Origin: Verrucomicrobiota bacterium
Lineage (GTDB): Bacteria > Verrucomicrobiota > Verrucomicrobiia > Verrucomicrobiales > V1-33
NCBI GenBank assembly: GCA_003402705.1
Contig: QQNF01000018.1
Coordinates: 1 to 58,785 of the forward strand
Length of the DNA stretch: 58,785 nucleotides
Direction of reading: 5' to 3'
A program made the position numbers and the translations under genes. Below, piece by piece: positions 1 through 10,400 of the stretch. The notes beneath the pieces are model-generated. The model was given only the letters and a program-made list of their open reading frames with translations, did not search any database and was not told the DNA's origin. Each line of letters opens with the position of its first letter. Positions within the stretch are counted from its first letter, which is position 1.

Positions 1-220
1 CTGCGGCGCGCTTGTTCGGAGAGGGGGCTTGTTGGGAGAGCGCGAGTACAGAGCCTCGCGTGCCCGGTGCTTGTACGGAGAACGCCGAGCTGGGGCTCAG
101 CGCTCCCAGGGGCGTGTTGGGAGAAGGGCGTGTTGGGAGGGGCTGGCAGGCGCACTCCGTGCGAAGAGAGAGCTGTGATTCTCCCAGCAGTCCAGAGCCT
201 GCGGCTGCTTGAACGGAGAG
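1..220. repeat. Degenerate copies of a dispersed hairpin-rich repeat
   Basis: The best copy is at 141-220. It contains two small hairpins, CGCAC-tcc-GTGCG and AGCC-tgc-GGCT, and ends in TGCTTGAACGGAG. Part of a second copy is at about 49-85 (CAGAGCCT followed by GCTTGTACGGAGAA), and the tail of a third is at about 10-23 (GCTTGTTCGGAGAG). A close relative of the 141-220 copy lies at 29241-29320. Open frames here (12-212, 67-303) are short, compositionally driven and have no recognisable product, so the first 299 bases are read as non-coding. Confidence 0.6.
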
Positions 221-261
221 GGCTGGTGGGGCTGGGGGCTTGTTGTGGGGGGGTGGGTATT

Positions 262-289
262 TTGCTGGACAGGTGGCGGGGATTATTTA
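262..289 (+). promoter_or_regulatory. Possible sigma-70-like promoter of the LysM gene
   Basis: A TTGCTG hexamer (262-267) is followed after 16 bases by TATTTA (284-289), in the only AT-rich patch ahead of the lipoprotein gene. The predicted transcription start lies a few bases before the ATG at 300, so the mRNA would have a very short leader. Evidence is motif match only. Confidence 0.25.
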
Positions 290-299
290 AGGTACCTGA

Positions 300-884
300 A
301 TGATTCCGACTCCGCTTCGAATGACCGCGGCTCTTGCCGGTGCGGCCCTGTGTCTGGCGCTGGGGGCATGTAAGACGACCAAGAAGGGGGATGACGTGAT
401 TGATTACACGTCGCCGGATACTGGGTTGTCGTCGACGGAGTATCCGTTTGATGAGAAGGGGAATTACCGGGAGGACTGGGCGTCTGGGGGGAGGACGGCG
501 GATGTGGCGAGCAATGAGAATCTTTACAGTGATCCTGCGCCGGCGGTGGAGGTGGAGAAGCCGAAGCCGAAGGTGACGAGCCCGACGGGGTCGGGGAGTG
601 GGGCGGTGGCGAGCAAGCCGAAGCCTGTGGCGAGCAAGCCGAAGCCGAAGCCTGTGGTGAGCAAGCCGAAGCCGAAGCCTGCGGCGAAGAAGAAGGTGGT
701 GGTGAAGCCGAAGCCGAAGCCCGTAGCGAAGCCGACGTATGTGACGGTGCGGAGTGGGGATACCTTGTCGGCGATTTCGCGGCGGACTGGGTATTCGGTG
801 GCGACGATCAAGTCGTACAACGGGTTGCGGTCGGATACGATCAGGCCTGGGCAGTCGTTGAAGCTGCCGCCGAAGAAGCGCTGA
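300..884 (+). CDS. LysM-domain lipoprotein with KPKP-rich linker
   Basis: A 194-residue protein. The first ~24 residues form a lipoprotein signal ending in L-G-A-C, so Cys24 is the probable lipidated residue and the protein should be anchored in the outer (or inner) membrane facing the periplasm. Residues ~90-140 are a low-complexity linker of repeated Lys-Pro, encoded by near-repeats of GCCGAAGCC. Residues ~147-190 are one LysM domain (VRSGDTLSAISRRTGYSV, then YNGL and RPGQSLKLP), a fold known to bind peptidoglycan. The likely role is a wall-binding envelope lipoprotein; no catalytic domain is present. An internal ATG at 321 is a weaker alternative start. A good intrinsic terminator follows at 908-948. 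Confidence 0.8.
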   Translation: MIPTPLRMTAALAGAALCLALGACKTTKKGDDVIDYTSPDTGLSSTEYPFDEKGNYREDWASGGRTADVASNENLYSDPAPAVEVEKPKPKVTSPTGSGSGAVASKPKPVASKPKPKPVVSKPKPKPAAKKKVVVKPKPKPVAKPTYVTVRSGDTLSAISRRTGYSVATIKSYNGLRSDTIRPGQSLKLPPKKR

Positions 885-907
885 GGGCGATACATTGCGC
901 TTTCCTG

Positions 908-948
908 AGCGCCCCGTGGCCGATATGGCACGCGGGGCGCTTTTTTTT
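908..948 (+). terminator. Intrinsic terminator after the LysM gene
   Basis: AGCGCCCC (908-915) pairs with GGGGCGCT (934-941) around a loop that has its own GTG/CAC pairing, and a run of eight T follows. It ends 12 bases before the symporter ATG at 961, which argues against the longer open frame that starts at 895. Confidence 0.85.
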
Positions 949-960
949 CTTACTGCACGC

Positions 961-2646
961 ATGAACTGGAAACTGACAGCTGATTTACTTGTTATCGGGG
1001 CGTACTTTGTGGCGATTCTGGGGATTGGGGTGTATTTCAGCCGGAAGAGCGGGGATGTGAGTGAGTTCACGCTGGGTGGGCGGTCGATTCCGTGGTGGGC
1101 GGTGCTGGCGTCGATTCTGGCGTCGGAGATCAGTGCGGGGACGTTTTTCGGGACGCCTGGTGAGGGGTTTCACCTGAGGAATTTCACGTATGCGCAGTTG
1201 CTGGTGGGGTATATTTTTGCGCGGTTTGTGGTGAGCGGGGTGTTTATTCCGGCGTTTTACCGGCACAATGTGGTGAGTATTTACGAGTTTCTGGAGACGA
1301 GGTTCGGGCCGCGGACGAGGCGGGTGGCGAGTGCGGTGTTTCTGCTGACGCGGGCGCTGGCGAGTGGGTCGCGCTTGTGGGTGCCGACGGTGCTGATTGT
1401 GATCCTGTGGAATCTGGCGAATCCGGGGCAGCAGTTAGGGGCGTGGGATCAGTTCTGGCTGTCGGGTGCGGCCTTGGTGGTGGTGAGTCTGCTGACGGCG
1501 ATGTACACGGCGATTGGTGGGATCAAGGCGGTGATCTGGACGGATGTGATTCAGATTGGGGTATTGTTCGGGGCGCTGGGATTTTCGCTATGGTATCTGC
1601 TGGGGCACATTCCGGGAGGGTGGGAAGGGGCGAAGGCGTATCTGACGCAGCCTGGGGATCTGCAGTTTCTGAGGGTGAATGGGGACAGTGTGGAGAAGGC
1701 GGTGGCGGCGGCGAAGGAGGCGGGCGGGGCGGTGCCTGAGTTCACGTTCTGGGAGAGGTGCCGGAGTGTGCTGGAGAGTGAGTACACGATCTGGGCGGCG
1801 TTGTTCGGGAGCATGTTCACGACGATGGCGACGCACGGGACGGATCAGGACATGGTGCAGCGGATGCTGACGGCGAAGAACAAGCGGGAGAGTGCGCGGG
1901 CGACGATTCTGTCGGGGCTGGCGGATTTTCCGGTGGTGTTTGCGGTGCTGGCGATCGGGATACTGCTGTCGGTTTACTATCAGAATGTGGTGACGGATCC
2001 GCTGCTGCCGCGGAATGCGAAGGGTGAGCCTGAGAGCAGCCAGATTTTCCCGCATTTTGTGCTGACGGTGATGCCTGGCGGGTTGCGTGGGTTGGTGGTG
2101 GCTGGGGTGCTGGCGACGACGATGGGGTCGCTGGGGACGGCGTTGAATTCGCTGGCGACGAGTTACTGCCGGGATTTTCATTTCCGGTGGTTTGGGACGT
2201 CGGAGGATGAGGGGGCGCGGGTGACGGTGATCCGGAAGGCGACGGTGGCGTTTGCGCTGGTGCTGATCGGGATTGGGTTGGGGACGGCGTATGTGAAGGC
2301 GCACAATCCGGGGCTGAGGATTATACCGATCATTCTGGGGAGTTTTGGTTATACGTATGGGTCGCTGCTGGGGATATTCATGGTGGGATTGTTCACGAAG
2401 ACTCGGGGGAACGAGCGTGGGAATCTGATGGCGATGGCGGCGGGATTTGTGGTGGTGGCGGTGCTGAGTGATCTACATACGGGGTTGGTGCGGCTGGTGT
2501 GGGCTGGGTGTCCGGATCTGCGGCCCGCGTGGCTGCCGGTGGTGGAGTTTCCGTGGCGGATCCTGTTTGGAACGGTGGTGACGTTTGGGGTGGCGGTGTG
2601 TTTCCGGACCCCGGAAGAGCAGATGCGGCGGATGGCGGCGGTGTGA
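961..2646 (+). CDS. Sodium:solute symporter (SSS family)
   Basis: A 561-residue polytopic inner-membrane protein with about 13 hydrophobic segments. The N-terminus (ADLLVIGAYFVAILGIGVYF, then the SGDVSEFTLGGRSIPWW stretch) is typical of the SSS/SGLT family, in which a Gly-Gly-Arg motif follows the first helix. Such proteins couple sodium entry to uptake of sugars, amino acids, nucleosides or vitamins; the substrate cannot be read from sequence. A soluble insertion rich in Lys, Glu and Ala lies near residues 225-270. ATG 961 is chosen because the frame upstream (from 895) runs through the terminator at 908-948. CinA follows after 18 bases, so read-through cotranscription is plausible. Confidence 0.85.
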   Translation: MNWKLTADLLVIGAYFVAILGIGVYFSRKSGDVSEFTLGGRSIPWWAVLASILASEISAGTFFGTPGEGFHLRNFTYAQLLVGYIFARFVVSGVFIPAFYRHNVVSIYEFLETRFGPRTRRVASAVFLLTRALASGSRLWVPTVLIVILWNLANPGQQLGAWDQFWLSGAALVVVSLLTAMYTAIGGIKAVIWTDVIQIGVLFGALGFSLWYLLGHIPGGWEGAKAYLTQPGDLQFLRVNGDSVEKAVAAAKEAGGAVPEFTFWERCRSVLESEYTIWAALFGSMFTTMATHGTDQDMVQRMLTAKNKRESARATILSGLADFPVVFAVLAIGILLSVYYQNVVTDPLLPRNAKGEPESSQIFPHFVLTVMPGGLRGLVVAGVLATTMGSLGTALNSLATSYCRDFHFRWFGTSEDEGARVTVIRKATVAFALVLIGIGLGTAYVKAHNPGLRIIPIILGSFGYTYGSLLGIFMVGLFTKTRGNERGNLMAMAAGFVVVAVLSDLHTGLVRLVWAGCPDLRPAWLPVVEFPWRILFGTVVTFGVAVCFRTPEEQMRRMAAV

Positions 2647-2664
2647 GGAACCCTGACAAATTTC

Positions 2665-3909
2665 ATGCGACTGGAACTGATCAATACGGGAACGGAGCTG
2701 CTGCTGGGGAGCACGGTGAACACGCATTTGTCGTGGCTCGGGCAGGAAATGCTGCCACTGGGGCTGCGGATTGGGAGGCAGGTGTGCATTCCGGACGGGG
2801 ACGTGATCCGGGAGGCGTTGCGGGAGACGGCGGGTCGGGCGGATGTGGTGCTGGTGACGGGGGGCCTTGGGCCGACGAGTGACGACATCACGCGGGAGGT
2901 GACGGCGGAGTGGTTAGGATTGCCATTGGAAGAGGATGCGGGGGTGAAGGCGTGGATTACGGCGTACATGGCGGAGCGCGGGCGGCCGTTGAGTGAGGCG
3001 GCGAAGAGGCAGGCGATGGTGCCGCGGGGGGCGGAAGTGCTGGCGAATCCGGCGGGGACGGCACCGGGGCTGTATGTGCCGCCGATGGCGGTGCCGGGGA
3101 CGGGGATGAAGTCGCCGCATTTATTTCTGCTGCCGGGGCCGCCGCGGGAATTGAAGCCGATGGTGCGGGATCAGGTGCTGCCGAGACTGGCGGCGATGGT
3201 GGGGCCGGCGCTGGGGATGCGGAATTTTCACCTGGCGGGGTTAGGGGAGACGCAGGTGGCGGAGGCGGTGGAGGGCGTGCTGACGGGGATGGGGATACCT
3301 GAGATTGGTTATTGTGCGCGGGCTGGGGAGGTGATTGTGAGGGTGTTCGGGACGCCGGAGCAACTGGCGGCGGCGGAGATGCTGATGGCGGGGACCTTTC
3401 CGGCGCAGTTTTTCTCGTCGAAGGATGAGGAACTGGAGCAGGTGGTGGTGGGGTTGCTGGCGAAGCTGGGTCAGTGGGTGTCGGTGGCGGAGTCGTGCAC
3501 GGGAGGATTGGTGGCGCATCGGTTGACGAATGTGCCCGGGGCGTCGGCGGTGGTGGACCGGACGTTTGTGACGTATGCGAACCGGGCGAAGAGTGAGGTG
3601 CTAGGGGTGCCGGCGGAATTGATTGCGGCATGTGGAGCGGTGAGTCGGGAGACGGCGGCGGCGATGGCGGTTGGGTGTCTGGCGGCGAGCGGGGCGGATC
3701 ATGCGCTGGCGCTGACGGGGATTGCGGGGCCGGGTGGGGGGACGGAGGCGAAGCCGGTGGGGACGGTGTTTGTGGCGCTGGCGTCGAAGGGAGGCGGGGA
3801 GCCGGTGGTGGGGCAGCATTTGTTCCGGGTGGAGCGGGAGACCTTCAAGCGGATGGCGTCGCAGGCGGCGCTGGATCTGTTGAGAAGGCGATTGATCCGG
3901 ATGATCTGA
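2665..3909 (+). CDS. cinA: CinA-like competence/damage-inducible protein (NMN deamidase)
   Basis: A 414-residue, full-length CinA. The N-terminal half is a MoCF/MoaB-like domain (LINTGTELLLGSTVNTH; VTGGLGPTSDDITREV), linked in the family to ADP-ribose pyrophosphatase activity. The C-terminal ~160 residues are the PncC domain, with AESCTGG near residue 275 and TGIAGPGGG plus KPVGTV near residues 353-370. PncC recycles NMN by deamidation to nicotinate mononucleotide in the pyridine nucleotide salvage cycle. Both domains are intact. It follows the symporter by 18 bases and is followed by polX after 11 bases, so a symporter-cinA-polX transcript is likely. Confidence 0.92.
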   Translation: MRLELINTGTELLLGSTVNTHLSWLGQEMLPLGLRIGRQVCIPDGDVIREALRETAGRADVVLVTGGLGPTSDDITREVTAEWLGLPLEEDAGVKAWITAYMAERGRPLSEAAKRQAMVPRGAEVLANPAGTAPGLYVPPMAVPGTGMKSPHLFLLPGPPRELKPMVRDQVLPRLAAMVGPALGMRNFHLAGLGETQVAEAVEGVLTGMGIPEIGYCARAGEVIVRVFGTPEQLAAAEMLMAGTFPAQFFSSKDEELEQVVVGLLAKLGQWVSVAESCTGGLVAHRLTNVPGASAVVDRTFVTYANRAKSEVLGVPAELIAACGAVSRETAAAMAVGCLAASGADHALALTGIAGPGGGTEAKPVGTVFVALASKGGGEPVVGQHLFRVERETFKRMASQAALDLLRRRLIRMI

Positions 3910-3920
3910 AGGGAGAAATT

Positions 3921-5663
3921 ATGACACGTGAGACACTGGCTGAAGTACTGGAGAAGATCGCGCAGCTGCTGGAGCTGAAGGGGGAGAATCCGTTCAAGAT
4001 TCGGGCCTACCGGACGGGAGCTGAGGTGGTGATGGCGCATGCCGGGGATATTGTCGGGCTGGCGCGGGAGGGACAGCTGGAGGGGATCAAGGGGATTGGG
4101 GAGGCGCTGCGGGACAAGCTGCATGAGCTGGCGACGACTGGGCAGTTAGGGTTTTACGAGAAGCTGCGGGCGGAGTTTCCGGACAGCCTGTTTGAGTTGT
4201 TCGAGGTGTCGGGATTGGGGCCGAAGAAGATTGCGGCATTGCATCGGGAGCTGGGGGTGAAGAGCCTTGCGGATCTGAAGCGGGTTTGTGAGGATGGGAC
4301 GGCGGCGGCGCTGAGCGGGTTTGGTGAGAAGACGGTGGCGAAGATACTGGAGGGGATGGCGTTCAATGAGGCGCATGCGGGGATTTTCCGGGCGGATGCG
4401 GCGGCGGAGGCGGTGGAGGAAGTGCTGGCGTTTCTGCGGGAGCTGGAGGAGACCTCGCGGGTGGAAGTGGCGGGGTCGTTCCGGCGAGGGAAGGAGACGG
4501 TGCATGATCTGGATTTTCTGGCGGCGAGCCGGAAGCCAGGGGAGTTGATGGAGGCGTTTGTGACGGCGCCGTTTGTGACGCAGGTGATAGTGCGTGGGGA
4601 GACGAAGAGCAGTATCCGGCTGGCGAACGGGTTGCAGTGTGATCTGCGGGTGGTGACGAACGCCGAGTTTCCGTATGCGCTGGTGTATTTCACGGGGAGC
4701 AAAGAGCATAACATTCAGTTGAGGTCGCGGGCATTGAAGATGGGGTGGACCCTGAACGAGTATGTGCTGTCGCCGCACGGGGAGAAGGGGACGCCGGTGC
4801 CGGAGGATGTGCACGAGGAGAGAGATGTGCACCGCGTGCTGGGACTGGATTTCATGGCTCCGGAGATTCGGGAGGGGATGGGGGAGATCGAGGCGGCGGA
4901 GGCGGGGGCGTTGCCGGAGCTGGTGGCGCTGGAGAACCTGCGGGGGACGTTTCACAATCACACGACGGCGAGCGATGGCGTGGATACCCTGGCGGCGATG
5001 GCGGAGGCGGCGATAGAGTTAGGATTGGAGTATCTGGGGATTGCGGATCACAGCAAGTCGTCGTTTCAGGCGAACGGGCTGGATGAGGCGCGGTTGCGTG
5101 CGCAGATTGCGGAGATTGCGGCGATGAACCGGGAGTGGGACGGGAGTTTCCGGCTGTTTGCGGGGAGTGAGGTGGACATTCTGAAGGACGGGAGTCTGGA
5201 TTTCGGTGATGACTTGCTAGGGGAGCTGGATTATGTGGTGGCGAGTGTGCACAGTGTGTTCAATCTGGCGGAGGCGGAGATGACGAAGCGGATTATCCGG
5301 GCGGTGGAGAATCCGCATGTGACGATGCTGGGGCACCTGACGGGGCGGTTGTTATTGAAGCGGGATGCGTATGCGGTGGATGTGCCTGCGGTGATTGAGG
5401 CGTGTGCGGCGACGGGGACGATGATTGAGTTGAATGCGAGCCCGTGGCGGCTGGACATGGACTGGCGGTGGTGGCGATTGGCGAAGGAGAAGGGCGTGTT
5501 GTGTTCGATCAATCCGGATGCGCACAGTACGGGAGGGTTGCAGGATTTGTGGTTTGGGGTGAGGGCGGCGAGGAAGGGATGGCTGACGCGGGCGGATGTG
5601 ATCAACTGCCTGCCGCTGGAGAAAGTGACGGCGGTGCTGGGGAGGAAGCGCGGGCGGCGGTGA
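3921..5663 (+). CDS. polX: DNA polymerase/3'-5' exonuclease PolX
   Basis: A 580-residue protein, the usual size for bacterial PolX. Order of domains: an N-terminal 8-kDa-like region (LEKIAQLLELKGENPFKIRAYRTGAE), helix-hairpin-helix motifs (EGIKGIGEAL; SGLGPKKIA), the family-X nucleotidyltransferase core (GSFRRGKETVHDLDFLAAS, with the DxD metal ligands), and a C-terminal PHP domain (NHTTASDGVDTL; GIADHSKS; GSEVDIL; NPDAHST) that carries the Mn-dependent exonuclease. The family acts in gap filling during base-excision repair. The ATG at 3921 has a GAAGGGAG ribosome-binding sequence; an in-frame upstream extension to 3630 overlaps cinA and is rejected. Confidence 0.93.
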   Translation: MTRETLAEVLEKIAQLLELKGENPFKIRAYRTGAEVVMAHAGDIVGLAREGQLEGIKGIGEALRDKLHELATTGQLGFYEKLRAEFPDSLFELFEVSGLGPKKIAALHRELGVKSLADLKRVCEDGTAAALSGFGEKTVAKILEGMAFNEAHAGIFRADAAAEAVEEVLAFLRELEETSRVEVAGSFRRGKETVHDLDFLAASRKPGELMEAFVTAPFVTQVIVRGETKSSIRLANGLQCDLRVVTNAEFPYALVYFTGSKEHNIQLRSRALKMGWTLNEYVLSPHGEKGTPVPEDVHEERDVHRVLGLDFMAPEIREGMGEIEAAEAGALPELVALENLRGTFHNHTTASDGVDTLAAMAEAAIELGLEYLGIADHSKSSFQANGLDEARLRAQIAEIAAMNREWDGSFRLFAGSEVDILKDGSLDFGDDLLGELDYVVASVHSVFNLAEAEMTKRIIRAVENPHVTMLGHLTGRLLLKRDAYAVDVPAVIEACAATGTMIELNASPWRLDMDWRWWRLAKEKGVLCSINPDAHSTGGLQDLWFGVRAARKGWLTRADVINCLPLEKVTAVLGRKRGRR

Positions 5664-5733
5664 TGGGTGGTGATTACGGGGCCGCGGGAGTGGAGATGGT
5701 GGCGTGGTGGGGGGATGGGGATGATGGGGAGGG

Positions 5734-7365
5734 ATGAATGCATTGACGAAGCGGATTGGGGTGGCTGTGCTGGCCGCATTAGTGACGGCACCGTGGGTGG
5801 TGCGGGCGGACGGCGTGCTGGAGGCCGAGCGGTTTCGGGCTTATGCGGACGGGTTTGCGGCGGGGGATCGGGAGACGGTGGTGAATGCGATTCCGAATGC
5901 GGCGGCGTGGGAATGGATGGCGGCGAACGTGCCGAGGTTCGAGTGTCCTGACAAGAAGCTGGAGGAAGTGTACTGGTTCCGGTGGTGGACCTTTCGGAAG
6001 CATCTGAAGGAGACGGTGGATGGGTGGATTGTGACGGAGTTTCTGCCGGCGGTGCCGTGGGCGGGGAAGCACAATTCGATCAACTGTCCTGCGGGGCATC
6101 ATTTCCGTGAGGGACGGTGGCTGCATGACCGGCGGGTGCTGGATGACTATGCGGTGTTCTGGTTTCGGAAGGGTGGGGAGCCGCGGAAGTACAGCTTCTG
6201 GGCGGCGGATGCGATGGAGGCGCGGGCGCGGGTGATTGGCGACGATGAGAGTGTTAGGAATCTGCTGCCGGAGTTGAAGGCGAACTGGGAGGCGTGGGCT
6301 GGGGATCACCGGGATGAGAGCGGGTTGTACTGGCAGAATGACGGGAATGACGGGATGGAAGTGTCGGTGGGCGGGAGCGGGTGTCGGGCGACCTTGAACA
6401 GTTATCAGTATGGGGATGCGGTGGCGATTGCGGCGGTGCTGGAGCGGGCGGGGAAGGGTGAGGAAGCGGCGGAATGGAGGGGGAAGGCGGCGGCGTTGCG
6501 GGAGTTGGTGGAGAAGCGTTTGTGGGATGCGGAGGCGGAGTTTTTCAAGGTGCGGCCGCGCGGGGGCGGGGCGCTGGCGGGGGTGCGGGAGCTGCATGGT
6601 TATGTGCCGTGGTGCTTTCATCTGCCTGGTCCTGACAAATCGGGGGCGTGGCGGCAGCTGACGGATCCGCAGGGATTCCGGGCACCGTTCGGGCCGACGA
6701 CGACGGAGCAGCGGCATGCGGGTTTCCGGGTGGCGTACGAGGGGCATGAGTGCCAGTGGAATGGGCCGAGCTGGCCGTTTGCGACGGCGCAGACCCTGAC
6801 GGCGATGGCGAATCTGCTGCATGATTACCGTCAGGAGGTGGTGAGTCGGAAGGATTACTGGGAAGTGCTGCAGGGGTATGTGAGGAGTCATCGGTTCCGG
6901 CAGTTGCCGCCGGAGCGCAGAGAGGGCGAATCAACTGATGGGGCGGGCGGGTTGGAGCGGGTGGAGAGTGGTCGGCCGTGGATTGATGAGAATCTGAATC
7001 CGTACACGGGCGACTGGATGGCGAGGACGCTTTTGAAGCAGCGGCGGCAGGCACCGGACGAGCGCGGGAAGGATTACAATCATTCGACGTTCTGCGATCT
7101 GGTGATCAGCGGGTTGTTGGGGTTGCGGCCGCGGGCGGATGAGGTGGTGGAGGTGAGTCCGCTGCTGCCGGAGGGCGAGTGGGACTGGTTCTGTCTGGAT
7201 CATGTGCCGTATCATGGGCGGGTGCTGACGGTGATTTGGGATCGTGACGGGACGCATTACGGGCGTGGGGTGGGAATGCAGGTGCTGGTGGATGGGGTGA
7301 AGATTGGGGGAGCGGAGCGATTGGGGACGGTGCGGGGGAAACTGCCGGAGAGGAAGGGGCGGTAG
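5734..7365 (+). CDS. Secreted MGH1-like (six-hairpin) glycoside hydrolase
   Basis: A 543-residue protein with an N-terminal signal peptide (MNALTKRIGVAVLAALVTA, cut near VVRA). The body is an alpha/alpha-barrel glycosidase of the MGH1/GH63-like type: it has YWFRWWTFRKHLK near residue 75, a W-Q-N-D-G-N-D-G-M-E stretch near residue 205, and ECQWNGPSWPFATAQ near residue 345, which resembles the conserved NGPxWPxxT signature of this clan. The acidic residues in these segments (E346 region, D near 207) are the plausible catalytic pair. The likely role is periplasmic or extracellular cleavage of plant or algal polysaccharide side groups; the substrate is unknown. It lies 70 bases after polX and 70 bases before another exported protein. 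Confidence 0.75.
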   Translation: MNALTKRIGVAVLAALVTAPWVVRADGVLEAERFRAYADGFAAGDRETVVNAIPNAAAWEWMAANVPRFECPDKKLEEVYWFRWWTFRKHLKETVDGWIVTEFLPAVPWAGKHNSINCPAGHHFREGRWLHDRRVLDDYAVFWFRKGGEPRKYSFWAADAMEARARVIGDDESVRNLLPELKANWEAWAGDHRDESGLYWQNDGNDGMEVSVGGSGCRATLNSYQYGDAVAIAAVLERAGKGEEAAEWRGKAAALRELVEKRLWDAEAEFFKVRPRGGGALAGVRELHGYVPWCFHLPGPDKSGAWRQLTDPQGFRAPFGPTTTEQRHAGFRVAYEGHECQWNGPSWPFATAQTLTAMANLLHDYRQEVVSRKDYWEVLQGYVRSHRFRQLPPERREGESTDGAGGLERVESGRPWIDENLNPYTGDWMARTLLKQRRQAPDERGKDYNHSTFCDLVISGLLGLRPRADEVVEVSPLLPEGEWDWFCLDHVPYHGRVLTVIWDRDGTHYGRGVGMQVLVDGVKIGGAERLGTVRGKLPERKGR

Positions 7366-7434
7366 GGCGGAGGATGCGGGGTATTTCCTTCGGATGACAG
7401 CGGCGGGGAGACGGGTAGGGTGGAGAAACCCTCG

Positions 7435-10400
7435 ATGATCCGCATGAAACCATTTCGAATCCTTCAGTTGCTGCTGGTGAGTGCGACGCTGTCGCGAGCG
7501 GCGGTGACGCCGACGACGCTGAATCGGTCGCGCACGGCGACGAGTGTGACGATTACGGCGACGGGGACGTCGGCGTTTCTGGATGGGGCGGCGTTTCCGC
7601 TGGGGGTGGCGACGGCGGTGACGGCGATTGGTTATCATGAGCTGGTGGTGACGGATCCTGCGCTGACGCCGCAGACGCAGACGTACGGGTTTATTGTGAG
7701 GAATGCGGAGCGGAGCAGCACGGAGGACGGGATTCCGACGATGAGGCCGTGGCGGTTGGTGATGGATGCGCCGACGGCGTTTGCGGGGCAGCGGCTGACG
7801 GTGATGGCACCGGCGGTTTATCCGCTGGGGTTGCCGGTGCCGGTGGTGGCGCGGCTGACGAAGGGTGAGACTGCTGGTGCGATGGCGGGGGATCCGTTGT
7901 TTCTGAATGGGGTGGTGCGGGCGGGGAATTATCCTGCGAATCCGGTGTTAGTGCGGCGCGGATGGGGTTCGACGATCCTGGCAGGAGCGACGGTGGCGGG
8001 CGGCGTGAGTTTTGATGGTGCGGTGAACGGGTTGGAGTCGGAGGTGCCGGTGAGTTATGAGCCGACGACGAGTTGGACGGTGCGGAGCGGGGCGATTGCG
8101 TCGAGTCAGGACTGGGGGAGCAATGCGAGGATTCATGTGACGGGGACGGTTAGTGTGGCGGCAGGGGCGACGGTGACGATCGGGGCGGGGACGGTGGTGC
8201 GGTGTGCGCCGGGGGTGGAGTTCTGGGTGCGGCCGGGAGGGGAAGTGAAGATCAATGGGACGGTGAGTGCGCCGGTGGTGTTTGCGCCTGACAGCACGAG
8301 TGCGTTGTGGGGAGGGTTCTGGCTGCAGCCGCAGAGTGGGGCGAATGTGGCGAAGCTGACGGCGAGCGGGGCGATTTTCTGCTGTTGGGGAGCGAATCAG
8401 AACTGGTTCGGGACGGCACCGGCTGGGGAACCGGCGAAGGATTTTCCGACGCACCGGAGTCAGGAGCCGTGTGTGGCGGTAGCGCCCGGAGCGGTATGCA
8501 GCCTAACGGATGTGGCGATGGTGGGGCCGACGGGGTTGAGCCAGACGCGGGGTGCGGCGCTGGCGGCGAAGGGAGGGTCGCTGTTGTTTACGCGGGTGCT
8601 GGCGCAGCGGTGCATTACGGGTGGGGAGCAGGAGAGTTGTCCGGCATTGGAGATGGATTCGTGTGCGTTTCTGGAGATGACGGATCCGGGGACCGATGTG
8701 GATTCCGATGCGTTTATTGATGCGGACAATGACGGGTTGTATCTGGTGCCGGTGGGCCGGACGTTTAACTTGAGGAAGACGGTGGTGGGGTGGACGAAGG
8801 ATGATGGGGTGGACACGGGTGGGGACGGGACGGGGACGGTGAATTTCTACGGGTGCTGGTTTGAGAATGCGGTGCACGAGGCGATCTCGAATTCCGGGGT
8901 GGACCGGGTGCCGCGGAGTTATGACGGCGTGCATTTCAACTGCGGGCAGGGGATGGAGTGTGGTTATGGCGGGCCGCGGTCACTGGTGAGCCATTGTGCG
9001 CTGATTGGGAACATGGTGGGGGCGAGGTTCGGGGATAATTACGGGAACAATTCCGGGACGAGCGGTTCGGGGACGAGCCAGTACATCGGGGATATCACGA
9101 GCAACGGGTCGTTGTTGCTATACAATTATTTCCGGGATGCGTGGGCGATGGATTTCAGCCGGTGGACGGCGTCGAACGAGCGGTTTACGATGGTGGACAG
9201 CCGGGTGACGCGGAGTGCGGATCTGGCGGCTCAGAATGGAGCGGAGGACAGCGGGAATGCGCTCTGGGATCCGGCTAGTGAAGGGGAGCAGCTGGCGGTG
9301 TTCATGCCGGTGCCGGGGTCTGCGGTGGGGATTGATTTTCCGGTGGCGAAGCGACAGGACACGACGGCGGCGTGGCCGGCGGCGTTCAATGTGCGGCTGA
9401 GCACGTTTTCGTCGCGGGCGGTGGCGGTGAAGTGGCGGGTGGCGGGACGGGCGGCGGTGGAGGCTGCTGAGGAGACGGCGATTGCGTCGGGGACGGTGAG
9501 TTGGGTGCCTGGCGAGAGTTTGAAGACGTTTGCGGTGGCGTTGCCGTCGCCGAATCCGCATGGGGTGATCGTGGTGACGCTGGAGGATCCTGTGAATGGG
9601 GAGGTGACGGGGGCGCCGCTGCTGTATTTCCCTCCGTCCGGGCCGCCGCCTGCGGATCTGGTGTTAGTGGGGAAGAGTGCGGGAGGCTGGAGTTATCATG
9701 CGGCGGTGACGCCGGCTGGGTGGACGAATGCGACCCCGTGGCCGACGGCGGATGGGTCGGGTCGGGCGTGGACGCATCCTGAGTTTGTGGAGTCGGCGAC
9801 GTGGTACAAGGCACGGACGGCACCGATGGGATGGGGATCGATCGGGGCGACGGGGGCGTTACTGACGTTCGGGACGACGATCACGGAGCGGCCGGTGACG
9901 GTTTATGCGCGGCGGACGTTTACGGTGGTGGATCCGGCGCAAGTTCAGTCGCTGAAGGTTGAGTGCATGGCGGATGATGGGGCGGCGGTGTATGTGAACG
10001 GCGTGAAGGTGAGTCCGATTTCGTGGGGATTGGATCCGGGGACGAATGTGGGCGGGGCGATTTTCTACAATCAGCTATCGAGCCGGTTCCAGGGGAACGG
10101 GGCGAACGAGGTGGCGTATGACTCGGTGACTCTGAGCGGGGCTGGGCTGCCGGTGCTGAGTGCGGCTCCTGCGCTGAATGTGTTAGCGATTGAAGTGCAT
10201 CAGAACACGGTGGATTCGAGTGACTGTTCGCTGGACGGGGCGTTGTCGGCGTCGTTTACGGCACCGTCGACGGGGCGGTGGGGGGTAGGGGAGATTGGGG
10301 GCAGGCCGTGGATTTACTGGACGGATGCGGCGTGGACCCTGGAGAGTTCCGGGAACCTTGGCGGGTGGATGGCGCGGCCTGATTTGAGCAGTCCGACGCC

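Noticed and set aside
12..303. Two short frames at the window start
   Set aside because: They cover a degenerate repeat region and have no product-like sequence; their similarity to a frame at 29221 reflects the shared DNA repeat.
895..960. Longer start for the symporter
   Set aside because: The extension spans a clear intrinsic terminator for the previous gene.
1588..2304. Minus-strand Arg/His/Pro-rich frame
   Set aside because: Antisense of the symporter; composition is that of a G-rich plus strand read backwards.
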